Shown here piece after piece: positions 1 to 16,600 of a DNA stretch of 64,000 nt. The first letter of the stretch is position 1. The number at the start of each line of letters is the position of its first letter. A model generated the notes under the pieces. The model did not search any database. It was not told the DNA's origin and saw nothing but the letters and a program-made list of their open reading frames with translations. A program made the translations under genes and the position numbers. Origin of the DNA: Brachyhypopomus gauderio (lineage: Eukaryota > Chordata > Actinopteri > Gymnotiformes > Hypopomidae); assembly GCF_052324685.1 (NCBI RefSeq), contig NC_135225.1, positions 4,540,129 through 4,604,128 of the forward strand, written 5' to 3'.

Positions 1-1740
1 ATATTTGTTCATTTATTGGTTTAAACATTCCAGTGGTGTAAATATATCTACCTGAAATCATATAATCTGTTTATGATGAAAACTTGGTTCTTGAATGATT
101 TGCAAGTCAGTACAAGTAATATTATACACATACATGCAACTCAAATGATCCCGAATGTCAGGGAATGTATGGTTGGTTTGTTGTTTAATTTTTTTTGTTT
201 GTTTTTATTGCTTTTTTATTATTGTCGAGCTGTTAAAGGATACCTGTGGTCCAAATATATTTATACATTTTTGCTCAGAACTTCCCTGTTTTGCCAGTTG
301 AATGTTTTAAGGCTCATATATTACACCCTTACTAAGATGAGGATGAGGACCTATTGATGACAGTAGATTTCACTGGCTAGGGAATAATTGCAGCATTCTG
401 TGTGAGTTTCTTGTGTTGACATTGTCATGCTACTCGAAAAACAATTATTCATCACAAGTTAAAACGCATAATATTTCAGTTGAAAAGTTACTAGTTCCTG
501 ACATAGATTCTTTCTGGAAATCATCCGTGCAATCTGTGACATTTGGGAACTAGAAATTGCAGTTGCTATGTTATCGTTTGCCTGGATTGTCCTTGAATGT
601 GTGTTGGCTTTTGGACTGCAGTAACCAATAAGAACAACTTAAAATCGCACTTATATGTCATGAAATGCACGGGTAATTTACAGTCAAACTCTGGAACTAT
701 AATATTCTGAGTTATGAATTTACGGAGTTTGTGAATATGCAATTGCCTGTCATGACGTAAAACTTTGCAGAGCAGAAGCTGCTGACCGTGGTGCTGAAAC
801 GGCGCGTGACCTGTAAGACAACTGGCCTTAAATGTTCAGATATTACGACAAGTACCTTATTTTGTCATTAGGTCAAAATGCAAAATGCTTTAACGAAATG
901 GCCGAAATATAGTTTGTAAGAACGATAAAGTTTGTAGTTGAAGATTGATCAAAGGATATCACTATTAAACAAATAAGTGCAAATTCAGCAGGCTTAATCT
1001 GCGTCCACAATTGTATATTATTATTATAATTATAATAATTAATAATAATATGTGGCACAAATGCTATTTATGTATGTACATATTACCGACATCGAAATCA
1101 ACTTTTGAGCAGCGGAGTAAATGTTATTTTAGAACGACTAGCTGCAAAATAAACATGTAAAAAATCACCCTGAAGTTCTGAAGTTATTTGATTTCAATTT
1201 TTCTATGCTTTCTGCCGAGGTCATAATACCAACTTTATTTTCAGCGGTGCATAAATTAATTACATGCATTTAATAACCAAAATATCATTATATTCCCCCC
1301 TTAATATCGTAAACGTTTTACGCCAGGGAAGCGCTTAATAGTGCAGGGGGCCGTAACAGGCTATTATCCTTGTGTAATGCTATTAGAGAACCAATTATGC
1401 GCCATTATACTTCCTTTTTTGCCGTTTATGTGATTTCATCCAATCGCGCCCTTGACTTCAAAATTTCAGCTGGTACTTGGAGCCTCATCTCCAGCGCCGA
1501 GGTGCGACCGTGTCTGTGCTAGGAGTCCCACATGCGTTTTAAAAGTAATTGAAAGGGTCCCGCTGCATATCATTTACGCAAGAAAGGAAAATAAATCCTT
1601 GGACCCCGTGCTGTGAACAAAATCAAAATTTGGACGTACGAGCGCTCAGCAAGTGGATCCCCGCGTAAAGTGGACCCTTAACCCATATAACGAGCAATTA
1701 TTGGTCTTACAGCCAATTTAAAATCCAAAAACAGTCATCT
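1..1740. other. Upstream flank of DRGX, no gene seen
   Basis: AT-rich, non-coding sequence with many in-frame stops on both strands and no exon I can support. In mammals ERCC6 lies on this side of DRGX, but I saw no ERCC6-like helicase motif here. A short stretch of alternating A/T near 1018-1050 is simple sequence. The part nearest DRGX is described separately as a candidate regulatory block. Confidence 0.5.
1290..1560 (+). promoter_or_regulatory. Candidate DRGX upstream regulatory block
   Basis: This stretch is less simple and less AT-rich than its surroundings. It contains a CCAAT box (1440-1444) and several ATTA/TAAT cores. It has no open reading frame and lies about 1 kb upstream of the DRGX start codon. 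That it is a conserved element is inference from composition only; an alignment with other fish is needed. Confidence 0.25.
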
Positions 1741-1750
1741 GGATTTTTAA

Positions 1751-1758
1751 TATAAAAA
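1751..1758 (+). promoter_or_regulatory. Candidate TATA box for DRGX
   Basis: The sequence TATAAAAA lies on the coding strand about 640 bp upstream of the DRGX start codon. If it is used, transcription would begin near 1780 and the first exon would be non-coding. The motif is seen; its use is inferred. Confidence 0.35.
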
Positions 1759-1779
1759 GCGACTGTGGAAAAAAATGCA

Positions 1780-2172
1780 CCAAGCGTGTGTGGTTATGAT
1801 TTGGGAATAACAATACGTAACACGGAGCAATTGGCGAAGTAAAGGTACACATTGCAATTCAGAGATGCCGTTGAGAGTTTGACGTTCACCACCACGTGTG
1901 TCATTCGGTGTGCCGGGCGGACCTATCCAAACGACTTGGAGAAGTCAACACAGGAAATAATCAGATTAGGTCCAGTTACGCGAAAGATTATAAAGGCAAG
2001 TGCTGAAAGCTTAAGCATTCTGTGGGCAGCAGTAAAGACATCTGGTCACTCCCTCCTGGTGTGCGAAGAGGGAGAGAGGAGGTGAATACAGATCGTTCAG
2101 AGAGATTGACACAGGCAGCACAAGAGGAGATCCTAACATATCAAACTACTTCTCCATCACTGAACCGCTCAG
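1780..2172 (+). other. DRGX: Possible DRGX non-coding first exon
   Basis: A good donor (AG|GTAGGA, GT at 2173-2174) and a strong downstream acceptor (pyrimidine-rich tract ending in TTTCTCAG at 2350) could join a leader exon of roughly 1780-2172 to an exon starting at 2351, which carries the DRGX ATG at 2396. Mammalian DRGX also has a 5' non-coding part. No transcript evidence is available, so the exact ends are guesses. Confidence 0.3.
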
Positions 2173-2395
2173 GTAGGAATGGTGGTCTTTTCTTTTTTAA
2201 TACTGTGTGGACATACAGCTGTTGGACTTTTGCTCTGGTTGATGTTGAAGTCTAAAGTTTTCAAGGTCACTTATCTGGTAAGTTGAACGTTTCAAAACGA
2301 TCGCAAATTATAAATCAGTTTTTTTCCCATTCTTGTATTATGTTTCTCAGCACGAAGGTCTACTCCGGGTCTGGATATTTTATCAGACAAGCAGC

Positions 2396-6228
<3,833 letters not shown>

Positions 6229-8889
6229 GGGACTGCATTTGCTCAGAAAGCACATTTTGCCTGGATATAAGGATTTACCATCTAATAACGAACGTCCGCT
6301 GCCCAGTACCACATGTGCACTGATGTGCAATGCGGGGCAAGGTGTTCACTGTATTTTATTATTGTATAATTTGAGTGTGTTTGCATTAAACTATTTATTC
6401 AATTGTAATTTATCTATCATCGTTACATTTTGTTCATTATTATGACCAATATGTTGCCCGTTTAGTTCTTGCGCTGTAATTGGTTTTGATGGTGGACAGA
6501 TTTTGAATGCACAGATTGCTGGAAGAGGTTACCCTGGCTGCCAATGTGAATCTTTCTCGTTTCTAAACCACTTTGATGTAGGGCTTATACTGCCTTGTAT
6601 ACTGTGAGATCAGGTGATGTTAGAAATTGCATTGTGTCAAGAACAATTTCCTAATGTAAAAATATACCATGCACTAATATAAATGACCTAATATGAAATT
6701 ATATGCAATTATATGTATATCCGTTGTGTTGTCTTGACTTATCTGGGCATATGATATGGAAAAGCAATTTAGCCTCGATAGTTTAGCCTGATGATGTTAT
6801 AATACACTGCGTGACGCTGCGTGTCATCACTCGTGCCAGGCTGTGAGTGTTCTCACTCAGGTCCTGTTTTGACTCCCTCTTTTGAAGCAATTAAACATGT
6901 AGGCATCCATGTACATCTCCTTTGCCTATTGCTCACGCCATCTGGCTGAGATTAATTATGTATACGAAAGGTAGAGCTAGAAAGCGGAAGCGATGGGTGG
7001 TCTTATTATTTATTCAGTTTAAGCTACACCACTGACGTCTTCTCGTTTGATGCACAGCCACTTTACAGCGGAGTCAGAGCTGGGCCGAGATGATGCTGCT
7101 TAGGAGAGTGGAGCGCACGTGTCAGACTGCTCGTGAAGGGCCTGCAAGGCAGGGAGTGTATCAGGGCTTTCTTGGTTGATGCTGTAAATTATCAGCTATC
7201 CATATAAATCATTTTAAACCAATGAATTAACTTTTGAAACTTTTTGAAATGATATGTGAAAATGTAGGCTTAGGTTCAACTGTGTAGGTTTTTACCAGAT
7301 ATCCTAGAAACCATAATGCAGCCAAATATCAGCGTGAGGATCACTGTGAGGTCTCGGAAATGTCAAAAGATTGCACATCATTACAAAATAAAAAATGAGA
7401 ATGATGTTAGAATAATCATTCACGAAGAGTCTTTTGTAGACTATGTCCTAAATAGACATATTGATGATCATAATTTTCATTACTAAATTTCATATGTAAG
7501 CACAGAAATTAAGTTTTGGGCACGTGAAAGTAGCACCCTTAATAGGACTGCATATGAAAAGGACTTAAACTGATTAAATTCATGTCCTTGAGGATTTTCA
7601 GGAAATTACTTTTGATAGTCAATAACACAATTAAGTAAACTACACACACATTAGCATGAATAATTGATATGGAATTATGTATCATCACAAAGTACTGTTT
7701 TAATAATTCATGTTGCGACACCCTACTGACATGGCAGATAATGTCAGAAATGTTGGCAGAACACTCCTAAGTTGTATGTTTTAGCAGTATGCATTATCGT
7801 TGCTTTATCAATGTGAGTGTGTGTGTGTGTGTGTTCAACATATAAATGTTGAAGACAGGATTTATACTAGTTTGTCAATTCCAAATAGTCAAACTGATCA
7901 CATAACTGAAAAAGCAGACTGTTAATATGAACTAGAACTGTATACATTGCAAATGGCATGGCTTATGGACTGCATACAGTGACATTCTTGTAAAATATTA
8001 AAAGATAAACACTATTCTTTTTTTTTTTTTTTTTTGCCATTCATATGCCATGAAAAAAAAATCACTTTACTGATGGCATTGCCGGATGATGGCACTGGAA
8101 AGGATCATTTAGGCTGACTTTGTCAACAAGGTAAAAAATATAATCTTGAAGATAGATTAATTGATTAATTAATTAATAAGATCAAAGTTCAAGCTTTTAA
8201 TAAGCTTCAGACAGAGTTCAGCTCTACACTGAAACACATGCTGATACAGGACACTGCTCCCCAGGAGAGACACTTTAACTTTACATCAGCTGATTATGTT
8301 TCTTGTTTGAGTAACTCCACTGTATGTCTTTGAGAAAGCAACAATTTTTGAGAACATAATCAGTTAATAGTCTGTTAATGATAATTTTAGTTACAGGGCA
8401 AATGGGTTATTACAGTTTAAACAATCAAGAGTTGTTAAGTAAGCTATATTTTAGAGAGGTTTTACACTCAAATGTCCATGTGGATTATTGATTATTCTGT
8501 GCTATTATACACATTTCAGCAGTAATTCATTCTATTATGAGAAACATTGTTATATCAAATTAGCTGGCAACTAGCCAAGCAAACCTAAAAAAATTATAAC
8601 TCAAATCATTTGTTTCAAATTCTTTTTCAGTGATGTTAATGGGTTCTTTTGTTCCATTAATGATACATTGTCAGTGAGGCCCTATCCAAACAGTAGAACT
8701 CTGTCTATATTGAGATGTAGACCTACTGCACAGACTGTGATAAGGATGGTATGTATGTTTCATGACTGCTCATACCTGCATTTGAAGACCAATAGCTCAG
8801 TCAGTTGGGTTCATCTATAGAAACGATAAAGCTGAGAGGTTATGCTGTTAATATTTGTAATCTTTTAATCCTTCCTAATGTCATTCCAG

Positions 8890-8890
<1 letters not shown>

Positions 8891-8962
<72 letters not shown>
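8891..8962. repeat. (TAA)n microsatellite
   Basis: About 24 uninterrupted copies of a TAA/ATA trinucleotide. The poly-isoleucine reading frame across it is an artefact. Confidence 0.95.
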
Positions 8963-9359
8963 TTCAGTACAAGCAATTGTGTCTCAGTGAGATTTGTTCT
9001 AGACATTAATTGCTTATATGGAGAAAGGGGTCAGATTTATTATTGTTATATATGGTTGTTCATTCAAGCTAATACAAGCCAGTACAGTGCATTGTGTTCT
9101 AAAAAGTAAATATGGAGGACTCTTTACATTTCTTTTAAATGTTTTGTACAAAATCTATTTTAAATTTAGATTTTTAGAGAATTAATTTGTAAAATCACCT
9201 TGCAAGGTTAAGCACCTGTTCTACCATGTGGAATCACATCGCAGGGTGCAGTACTATTTGGGGCCACTAGAGTGGCCTGTTGTGCAGATACAATAATCTC
9301 TCCACACAGAAAGCAAATCTAAACATTTAGGCAGGCAGAAATTGTCATAACCACAAGGC

Positions 9360-9514
9360 CAGGGCCGGAGTGGGACACTTTTTCAGCTCGGGAGTTTCAT
9401 GCCCAAATCCGGCCCAAAATTATTTTTCCCTCCCAATCGGCCCAAACTAGAGACTGACATGAGCTGGCCCATCGGGAATCCTCCCGAATCTCCCGATTAG
9501 CCACTCCGGCTCTG
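9360..9514. mobile_element. Short hAT-type MITE with 8-bp target duplication
   Basis: A 155-bp element bounded by inverted termini CAGGGCCGGAGTGG and CCACTCCGGCTCTG (13 of 14 bases complementary). It is flanked on both sides by the identical octamer CACAAGGC (9352-9359 and 9515-9522). An 8-bp target duplication and CAG-type termini are hallmarks of hAT elements; the size and absence of coding capacity make it a non-autonomous MITE. The intact duplication suggests a fairly recent insertion. Confidence 0.8.
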
Positions 9515-9992
9515 CACAAGGCAATGCTTGTTCTCTTAGGTTGTGTAATGAATACCAGCTACCTGTGATTCTTGTTATATTAATGTTTTGTGTAACAAAG
9601 TTTTGAAACACATTTGAATCAAATCTGTATTTATTAAACTGCTGCTGTGCTACTTAGGTGCTTCAGAAAAACCACTGAAAACAAAAATCTATGAAATATG
9701 TAAATTACAAATATTCCTTGTTTTTAGAGGTATTGACATATACAGCAACATATCATAATACTATGGTCATTATTGACATGTATATATTACTGAATGATCT
9801 GCTAAACCACAAGAAAAGTAGTTTAGTTCCACCTAAAAGGCCGTGAACTATATCACAAAGGTGAACACAATCAGGTCTGGCACTTTTCATGCATAATGTC
9901 AAACAATATTGTGTAGAAAAACGGAGCCAAGATCTTGACTTAACCATAACAATGATATTAACAAATGGGAGTTTGTATACCGTTTATGCACA

Positions 9993-9998
9993 TTTATT
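9993..9998 (-). terminator. Candidate poly(A) signal for CEFIP
   Basis: AATAAA on the minus strand (TTTATT on +), about 670 bases beyond the CEFIP stop codon. Another copy lies near 9630. Which is used cannot be told from sequence. Confidence 0.3.
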
Positions 9999-10665
9999 TG
10001 GCAAAGGTGAATAAATATATCGGATCATCCACATGTCAAGTGTTAAGTAAGCTCTAATCCAATTCTAGTGAATTCAGTCCATTTTTCTACAATGACAAGT
10101 GGAAACAAGGTTATTCTAAGATAAAGTAAAGTCTGTCCAAGAATCTGTTACAACTATATCACAATTGATTGATCTAAAATACATAACGTTTGTCTATGAA
10201 TAGTCTTCATAGACATCTATTATAGTCTAGTTAATACTTATTCTTGTCTGATGGTTCAGTGAATCTTAGCATTATTGTTGGGGCTAGATGTTAAGAACTT
10301 GACAAAATTCCATTGTGATATTACAAATTCCTCTTTAGGTGAACTTATTTAAGACTTGGGGCACTGTGAGATTATACATTTATACTGCTTAATTTTTTAA
10401 ACAATTAAAAATGGAATGCTTATCAAATATCTCTGTCATAAAATAAATAGCTCTGCTTTTCCTATAGCGATAGATCTGCAAAAAATATGTCAGTTTAACC
10501 ACAAGCCTTAAAAATCATTCTCAAACAGCAAAATGTATTTAACGAACTCTTTAAATACGTTCTTAATAAAATAGGTCAGATATACATTTATAGTTTTTTT
10601 TTTTTTTTTTTACTTTTGTGTACATACAAATATTTACTTTAGAAAGACTAGGCAGTCAGCAACGG

Positions 10666-13600
10666 TCATGTGTTCTCTATGACAAAGTCATCCAGTTCCC
10701 TCATCGTTATAATGTCTGTCTTTCTTTGTGTGAAGCCCACATTATTTCCAGCGTACACAGACTGACTGCTGGTTGGTTCACGTGTTCTATGCACAGGCTC
10801 ATTGTACAGTTGGGCATTCCTGGGGTTACTTGGCTGTCTCTGTGCTCCACTGCTTGCTCCTGCCATGTTCTGCTCTGTAACAGTACCTGGTGCTGACGTC
10901 TGCGATGATGACCTCCGTGAAGGTAAGGAGGAGACAGGCATGGGCAGGAAGCCAGAGTACACTAAATATGGCTGATTCAACACCTCCACAGATGGTGGCT
11001 GTGCTACAGTGGTTGGGGGGTCCTGGCGCACATTAAGCTGGACATATTTACCTGTTGCAGGGTCAAAAAACATCTTTGTCTTGACCTGCACTGGCATGTC
11101 CACCATGAAGTACTGTCCCGAGTTTGGATCTTGCAAGAGCTTTCTCTGAGTCATTGGAAAAGGGTGAGCAACAATGCTCTGTGCAGGAGATGCGTAATTA
11201 GGTTCAACGTGGTAGTGTGATACAGGGGGGGACGCGTGCATTGCGTGATGTGTTGACATTAGCTCCAGAGGTGAAGAGGGCAAGCTAGAGGCATTTCGGA
11301 TGCACTTGGTTTCAGACTGTTCTTGGCTATCAGATGTTGCCTTAGCTTCTGTCTTTTTGATCCTTCTAGAAGTAAGTTTCTTAGCACGATGAAGGGCCTT
11401 CTCTGTTTTAGGAGGAACAGTGGGTGGTTTGCCCAGCGGCCTCATATCACTACAGGATGATTCGGGCCTTTCAAAGCAGACTGACTCTGGCCTTTCGTAG
11501 CAAGCTGATGCTGGCCTTGCACTGGTATATCTGTTATGTTCGTTATAAAAGGTGTGTGAAGCTATACTGTTTGTTGTAAGTATTGTGCTAGCTGCCAAAC
11601 TCTCCACGTCTGAGAGTGTGCTGACGACTGATCGATTGTCATCATCCTCACCTAGCTGGCGCCTTTTAAGGTAGCCCATAGGTTCTGTTGCAGCTGTGAG
11701 CTCTGCTGAAGGCAAACTGCCTTGCGATCGGGTTTCTCTCTGTCCGTGTGGTCGATGTGAAGCCACTGCTGGCTCATGCCGGACAGGAGGGCAGGAAGGC
11801 TCTTTAGGACCAGGCTTGTGATTGTCCTCAAGCTCATTCTTCTCAGAGAACTTCCACATTTCCCTTGGAGAGCCAATCCTGAATTCGTCAGAGAAAGATC
11901 TGCGACAAGGTGGCATCACGGTTTTAGTAACAGGAGAAGTCCTGACGGTATTATCTTTCACTCTAAATATAACAGCTTTTCCCATTGCTGGAGAAGAGGA
12001 TTTTGATCGTGCCTTTGTTGAAGGAATTTCAGCTACTTCTTTATTTGGTGTCATTTTGTGCCTTCCTGGAAAGGTTTCATGTAGATCTTTCGGCTTTGGC
12101 TCACTGTCCATGGCACTAACAGTGTAGTACTGCAGCTCCTCCATCTTCCCTCCATCACTTGTTACTGATGGTACGACATTTGTTGGATTCCTTGTATGTT
12201 GGTTCTCTTGATGATGTTGACCACCCAGTGAGGTTTGTGATAAGGAGTCTGGACTTTTAACATGAGCATTAACGTCCATATCCTGCATTTTAGCATTAGC
12301 TGGTTGTCTCGATCTGGACAGGGCGTTCTGTGATAGTACAGTGTGTGTGACTTGAAGATTCTGGGACTGATTGATTACATGATTTCTTGAGTATGCAGAG
12401 AGTTGTTCGTTCAAAGGTTTGTGTGGCTGCATCTGATTTGTCAGTGTCTTCCCTGTGGTGCTGTGTCTTTCCTTACCAGCAAATAATCTATCATCTGATC
12501 TTCTTGTCATTGAAGAGAGCTTTGGATGAGAAGTGATTTCACTCTGGACTGTTTGCTGATTGTGTCCCTCGGGCATTTCCTTTGTAATTCTGCTTCTATG
12601 AAATAAAAGGTTATCTCTTTCCTCAACTTGTGAAGGCTTTGTCATCTGACTTTGATTCTCAGACTTTTTTGCTGTAAGCTCTCCGTCTCCCACAGTCACT
12701 GTCAAATTTCCTTGCAAACGTTTCTGTGGTTCCACAGCCATGAGATTGTACTTCTGATGGGTGTCCATTTTTTGCAGTAAGTCCTTTTCACTCATGCTGT
12801 CATCTTCAGCAGAGATGACTCTTAGCCTAGCGTAATCCGCTAAAGCTGATATATCTGGCCTAGTTGACTTCCTCTCCCTCAGCGTAATGCCTGGTTTAGT
12901 GAGGCTGCCATCTTTCGTTTTAAGTGCTGTGTCATGGTGATGAGATGGAGCAGAGCTTGGTTCTCCATACACATGTCCTTTAGGTTCTGGAAGAAACCCC
13001 TTTCCTGGATAATACTGATATACATTAACGCGATCATCATGTTTTCCTTGTGTAGTCTCTCCACTGTTTCCCATTTCCCCTCTGCCACTGTGATCTTTAA
13101 CCACCACATCGGTTTTTATTTGGCCACTGTCTCTTTGAAGCTTGCCAGTGTCAACGTCCTCAGAATTCACCTCTTTGGCTGTATGGACTGCTTCTTCCTT
13201 TAAACGATTATCACTTTGATTTGATTCACATAGGGTCTCATTCCCAACTTTAACCAGAGATGATGCTTTCTCTGTGTTATCCTTAGTATTCACTGAGGTC
13301 GTGTCTTTTTTCATGCGCTTCCCCCATGTGGGTGATGGTTCCTCTTTGCATTTTTGATTGTTCATTCTTTTGGCATCGTCCTCTGTGGTGTCGATGCTAG
13401 GTGGTGATTTTATTCCAGTGACTTTTGTTAATACACTTTGGACATTTTCATTTGTGTTCTTGGGCGACAAAACACATCTGCCACTTATGCTGTCTGACTT
13501 TATTGTTTTATCTTGAACAAAGTGCTTTTCTAGGACTTTCTCTATAGGGTTATTTAATTCAGGCTCCAATTTAGGCAAGTGTTTCTCTTCCAATGATATA

Positions 13601-16600
13601 TTTGAAACTTTGAAAAGATTCTGATCTGCTTTCATGGCAGTAGACACATTTTCTATTAGATTCTTACTAACACTTTGACTTCCTTTTACCATCTGGTTAT
13701 TAGAGGGGATTATATTCTGTATAATAATGTCCCTCTTACCTTTTGCTTCACTGATTGTCTTGAGTTTGGATTCCTCATGTTCCTCAGCGAGTTGATCTTT
13801 GTTGAGAAAGTCTTTTCCATTATCATGTGAAGACTTGCTGTCTTTGGTTAGAGTTGTATCTTTGTTTAGTATTTCTACTCTCATTGTATCCCTTTCACAT
13901 TCATCCTGTACACATTTTTTCTTAACTGCTTCATTAATTGCCTTCTGACTGTTTTGAACTGGAGCTACATCTGGTGTGTGTTTACATATATCTTCATGTG
14001 ATGGACCACATGGTTTTGAGGTCCTACTGGTTTTTGTGGAGGTATTTCCATCGGCAGCATATGTAGTTTTTTGATTATCGTTCAATTTTTTCATGATCAT
14101 GTCAGCGTTTTTGTCCACTCTGTAGACATTCTCATTCTCTTTCGCTGTGTCCCTCATAGAATCCATTATCTGTACTTTCTTTCTGACTTCCATACATTCT
14201 TTCAGTTGATCATCATTATCACCGTCATTTATTATGTTGGTCTTTTGGGCGATAGAACACTTGGTGTCCTGGCTGTATTCACAAACTGGCACAACACTTG
14301 ATATTGGTGTCTTTGGTTTTACCAAAATGTCCTGTTTATTTTGTGCTCTGCCATTTTCAGAAATGAGTTGATTTGTATCTGTTAGGTTTTTCTCAGATGT
14401 TAACATGACTCCAGCAGATCTTTGGGAGGTTCCTTCACCAGCTGTTCCTTCCCGCTCTTCTGCCACGTGGGTAACATTTTGCTCACTGTTTTCCTCGCTA
14501 GCTTTTAGAAGATCAGAAAGTTGTCCTGGATCCTTTTTTCTTGATCCTTGATGTTTTGCGTAATCAACATCCACTGTGTGGCCATCAGCCACTTTGGTTT
14601 TTTGTACTTTTTGTGAAATTGTATTGGTGGGTTCTTCTTTTTCATTGTGCATTTTATGCTCCTGTTTTTGTCCTGATTTGAGATGAATGTTCTCTCCAGT
14701 GGGAAGCCCATATTTGACCGAGAGGCTTTCATAAGAACTAATATTGCCCACCTCACTTGATCTATTATAATCACATTTATCTTTTTTTGCAGGTGAGATG
14801 CATTTACTTGCTGCTGTTTCTTTTTCAGACTTTTTGCTATCCATCAGAACTGTTTCCTCCTTGATTTCACTTGCTTTGCTTTCAACTCTGTCTTTTTCAG
14901 TTTCCTCTTTTATATTACCAAACATTCCTTCTCTCTCTACCTCTGTTACTGAAAGCTGTTCTTGACCAGAACTATTATGACTTACAGTATCTTCTGCTTT
15001 AGGATTATCTGCCTCAGACATGCTTGACACACAAATGGTAAAGATGATTGGTTCCTCCTCTGAAACAATTTCTGATTGGCTTGACACACATATGCTATAT
15101 ATCACAGGCTCATCTACAGGTTCATCATCTTCCTTGCTAGGGATATGAATGATGTGTTTGTTAGGTACCGCATTTATAACGTCTGCACCTTTATCTGCGG
15201 GGCAACTCATCGTTTCATGATCATGATCGTTTGTGCTAACATTTGGTGTGTAAGATTTGTCATGTGACTTCTCATTTTCAGCATCTGTAAGTTTTACATT
15301 GCTATTAGTTCTGTTTGTACCATTCTCTTCCAAACGTGCATTATTCTCTGTCTGTTGATGGTTGTCTTTTCCCTGTAGTGTCTGAGGCATGGATCGTTTC
15401 TCCTGAAGCTCTGGATTGTTTCTTTCTTTTACTACACCAGGTGTCATTGGTTTATCTGGGTTGTTTATGCTGCTTGTCTCCTGCTTTGATTGACAGGCAT
15501 CCTGTTGTATTTCATATTTATTTTGTTTAGGTTCTTTTAGTAAACAATGTTCATTCACTCCAGCAGTTTGAATATATTTCTGGTTACCTGAGTTTGTGAT
15601 TGTTTGATTTTTTGATCCTTTGTTTGTATGTGTATTTTCACATGCATTTAGTTTAGGATTATCAGTGTGGTGAAGCTGTTGAGTTGAAGAGTCTTCATTT
15701 GGTTTAGTCGTGCTCTCTGACTGCAGCTCAGTGTCATGTTTGGCCCACTGCTCTGGGCTTTTTTCTTCTTTCTTTTCTTTGGCTTCTGGAATGTGCTCAC
15801 CATATACCAAATGAATCATCTTTGGTGATTTTATTTCTGTAGAATTTGTTTCATTAGTACTGACACAATCAGCTGCACTTTTGAGTTTTAACTTGTCTTT
15901 GATACTACTTGCCTTGTGATTAGAATGACCAGTTTCAGTATTTGTAGATTCCACTGCTGTGTCAACAGAGACTTGTTCTTTCTTTAACTTCGTCCACTCT
16001 GATGGAGATGTCACTTGGCTAGCGCTTGCTTTTATAAAATGTTCAGTTGGTTCCTTTATAGGGTTTCCTTTCCCAGTGTTCTTTTTACTTCCATGATGGA
16101 GTTTCTCCTCTGTGGCTCCCCTGTCTTCTCTGGCTGTTTCTTCCTCCTCGACCTGCAGGTTGGTGTCCGTCTGACCAGCTATATCACTTCTAGTAATATG
16201 TTTATCCACCTCAACATTTAAGAGTAGTTCATCTGTTTTGTTAATAGAGAAGTCATGGGGTTCAACATGTTCTGAACTCTTGTATGGGTTTGGTTTGCAA
16301 GTTTCTGTTTTTACTAAGAGATCACATCTTGAACTGTTATTTAGCATTGAAGCAAACATTTGACATTCTGTCTGACTTTTACTATTCAGTATTTCCGGCT
16401 GAGAAGCAGTCTGATCGTCTGTCTTGACCACAGAAGCTTCCTTGCTGAGAGGAATGAGAACTGGAGATCTTGAGAGACCTTTCTTGAGTATCGTGATATC
16501 CTCAGTAGCACTGGCATTTGTACAACCTTCATCCTGACTACCTGAGCCACACTTGTTATGGTAATTCTCAGTAGATTGTGTGAGAGACTGGAGATGATAA

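Larger units (their letters stand above)
6229..10665. other. Convergent intergenic region between DRGX and CEFIP
   Basis: This holds the 3' ends of both genes. A first ATTAAA for DRGX is near 6386 and an AATAAA at 7387-7392. Simple repeats are (GT)n near 7816-7834, an 18-base T run at 8018-8035, TTAA-type repeats near 8157-8180, the (TAA)n array and the hAT-type MITE. No exon could be supported. Confidence 0.6.

Noticed and set aside
1-360. 94-codon frame at the left edge as a gene (for example the ERCC6 3' end)
   Set aside because: There is no homology, no domain and a composition like intergenic DNA.
8780-8962. tRNA-derived SINE ending in (TAA)n
   Set aside because: TAGCTCAGTCAGTTGG resembles an A box, but no B box or target duplication was found.
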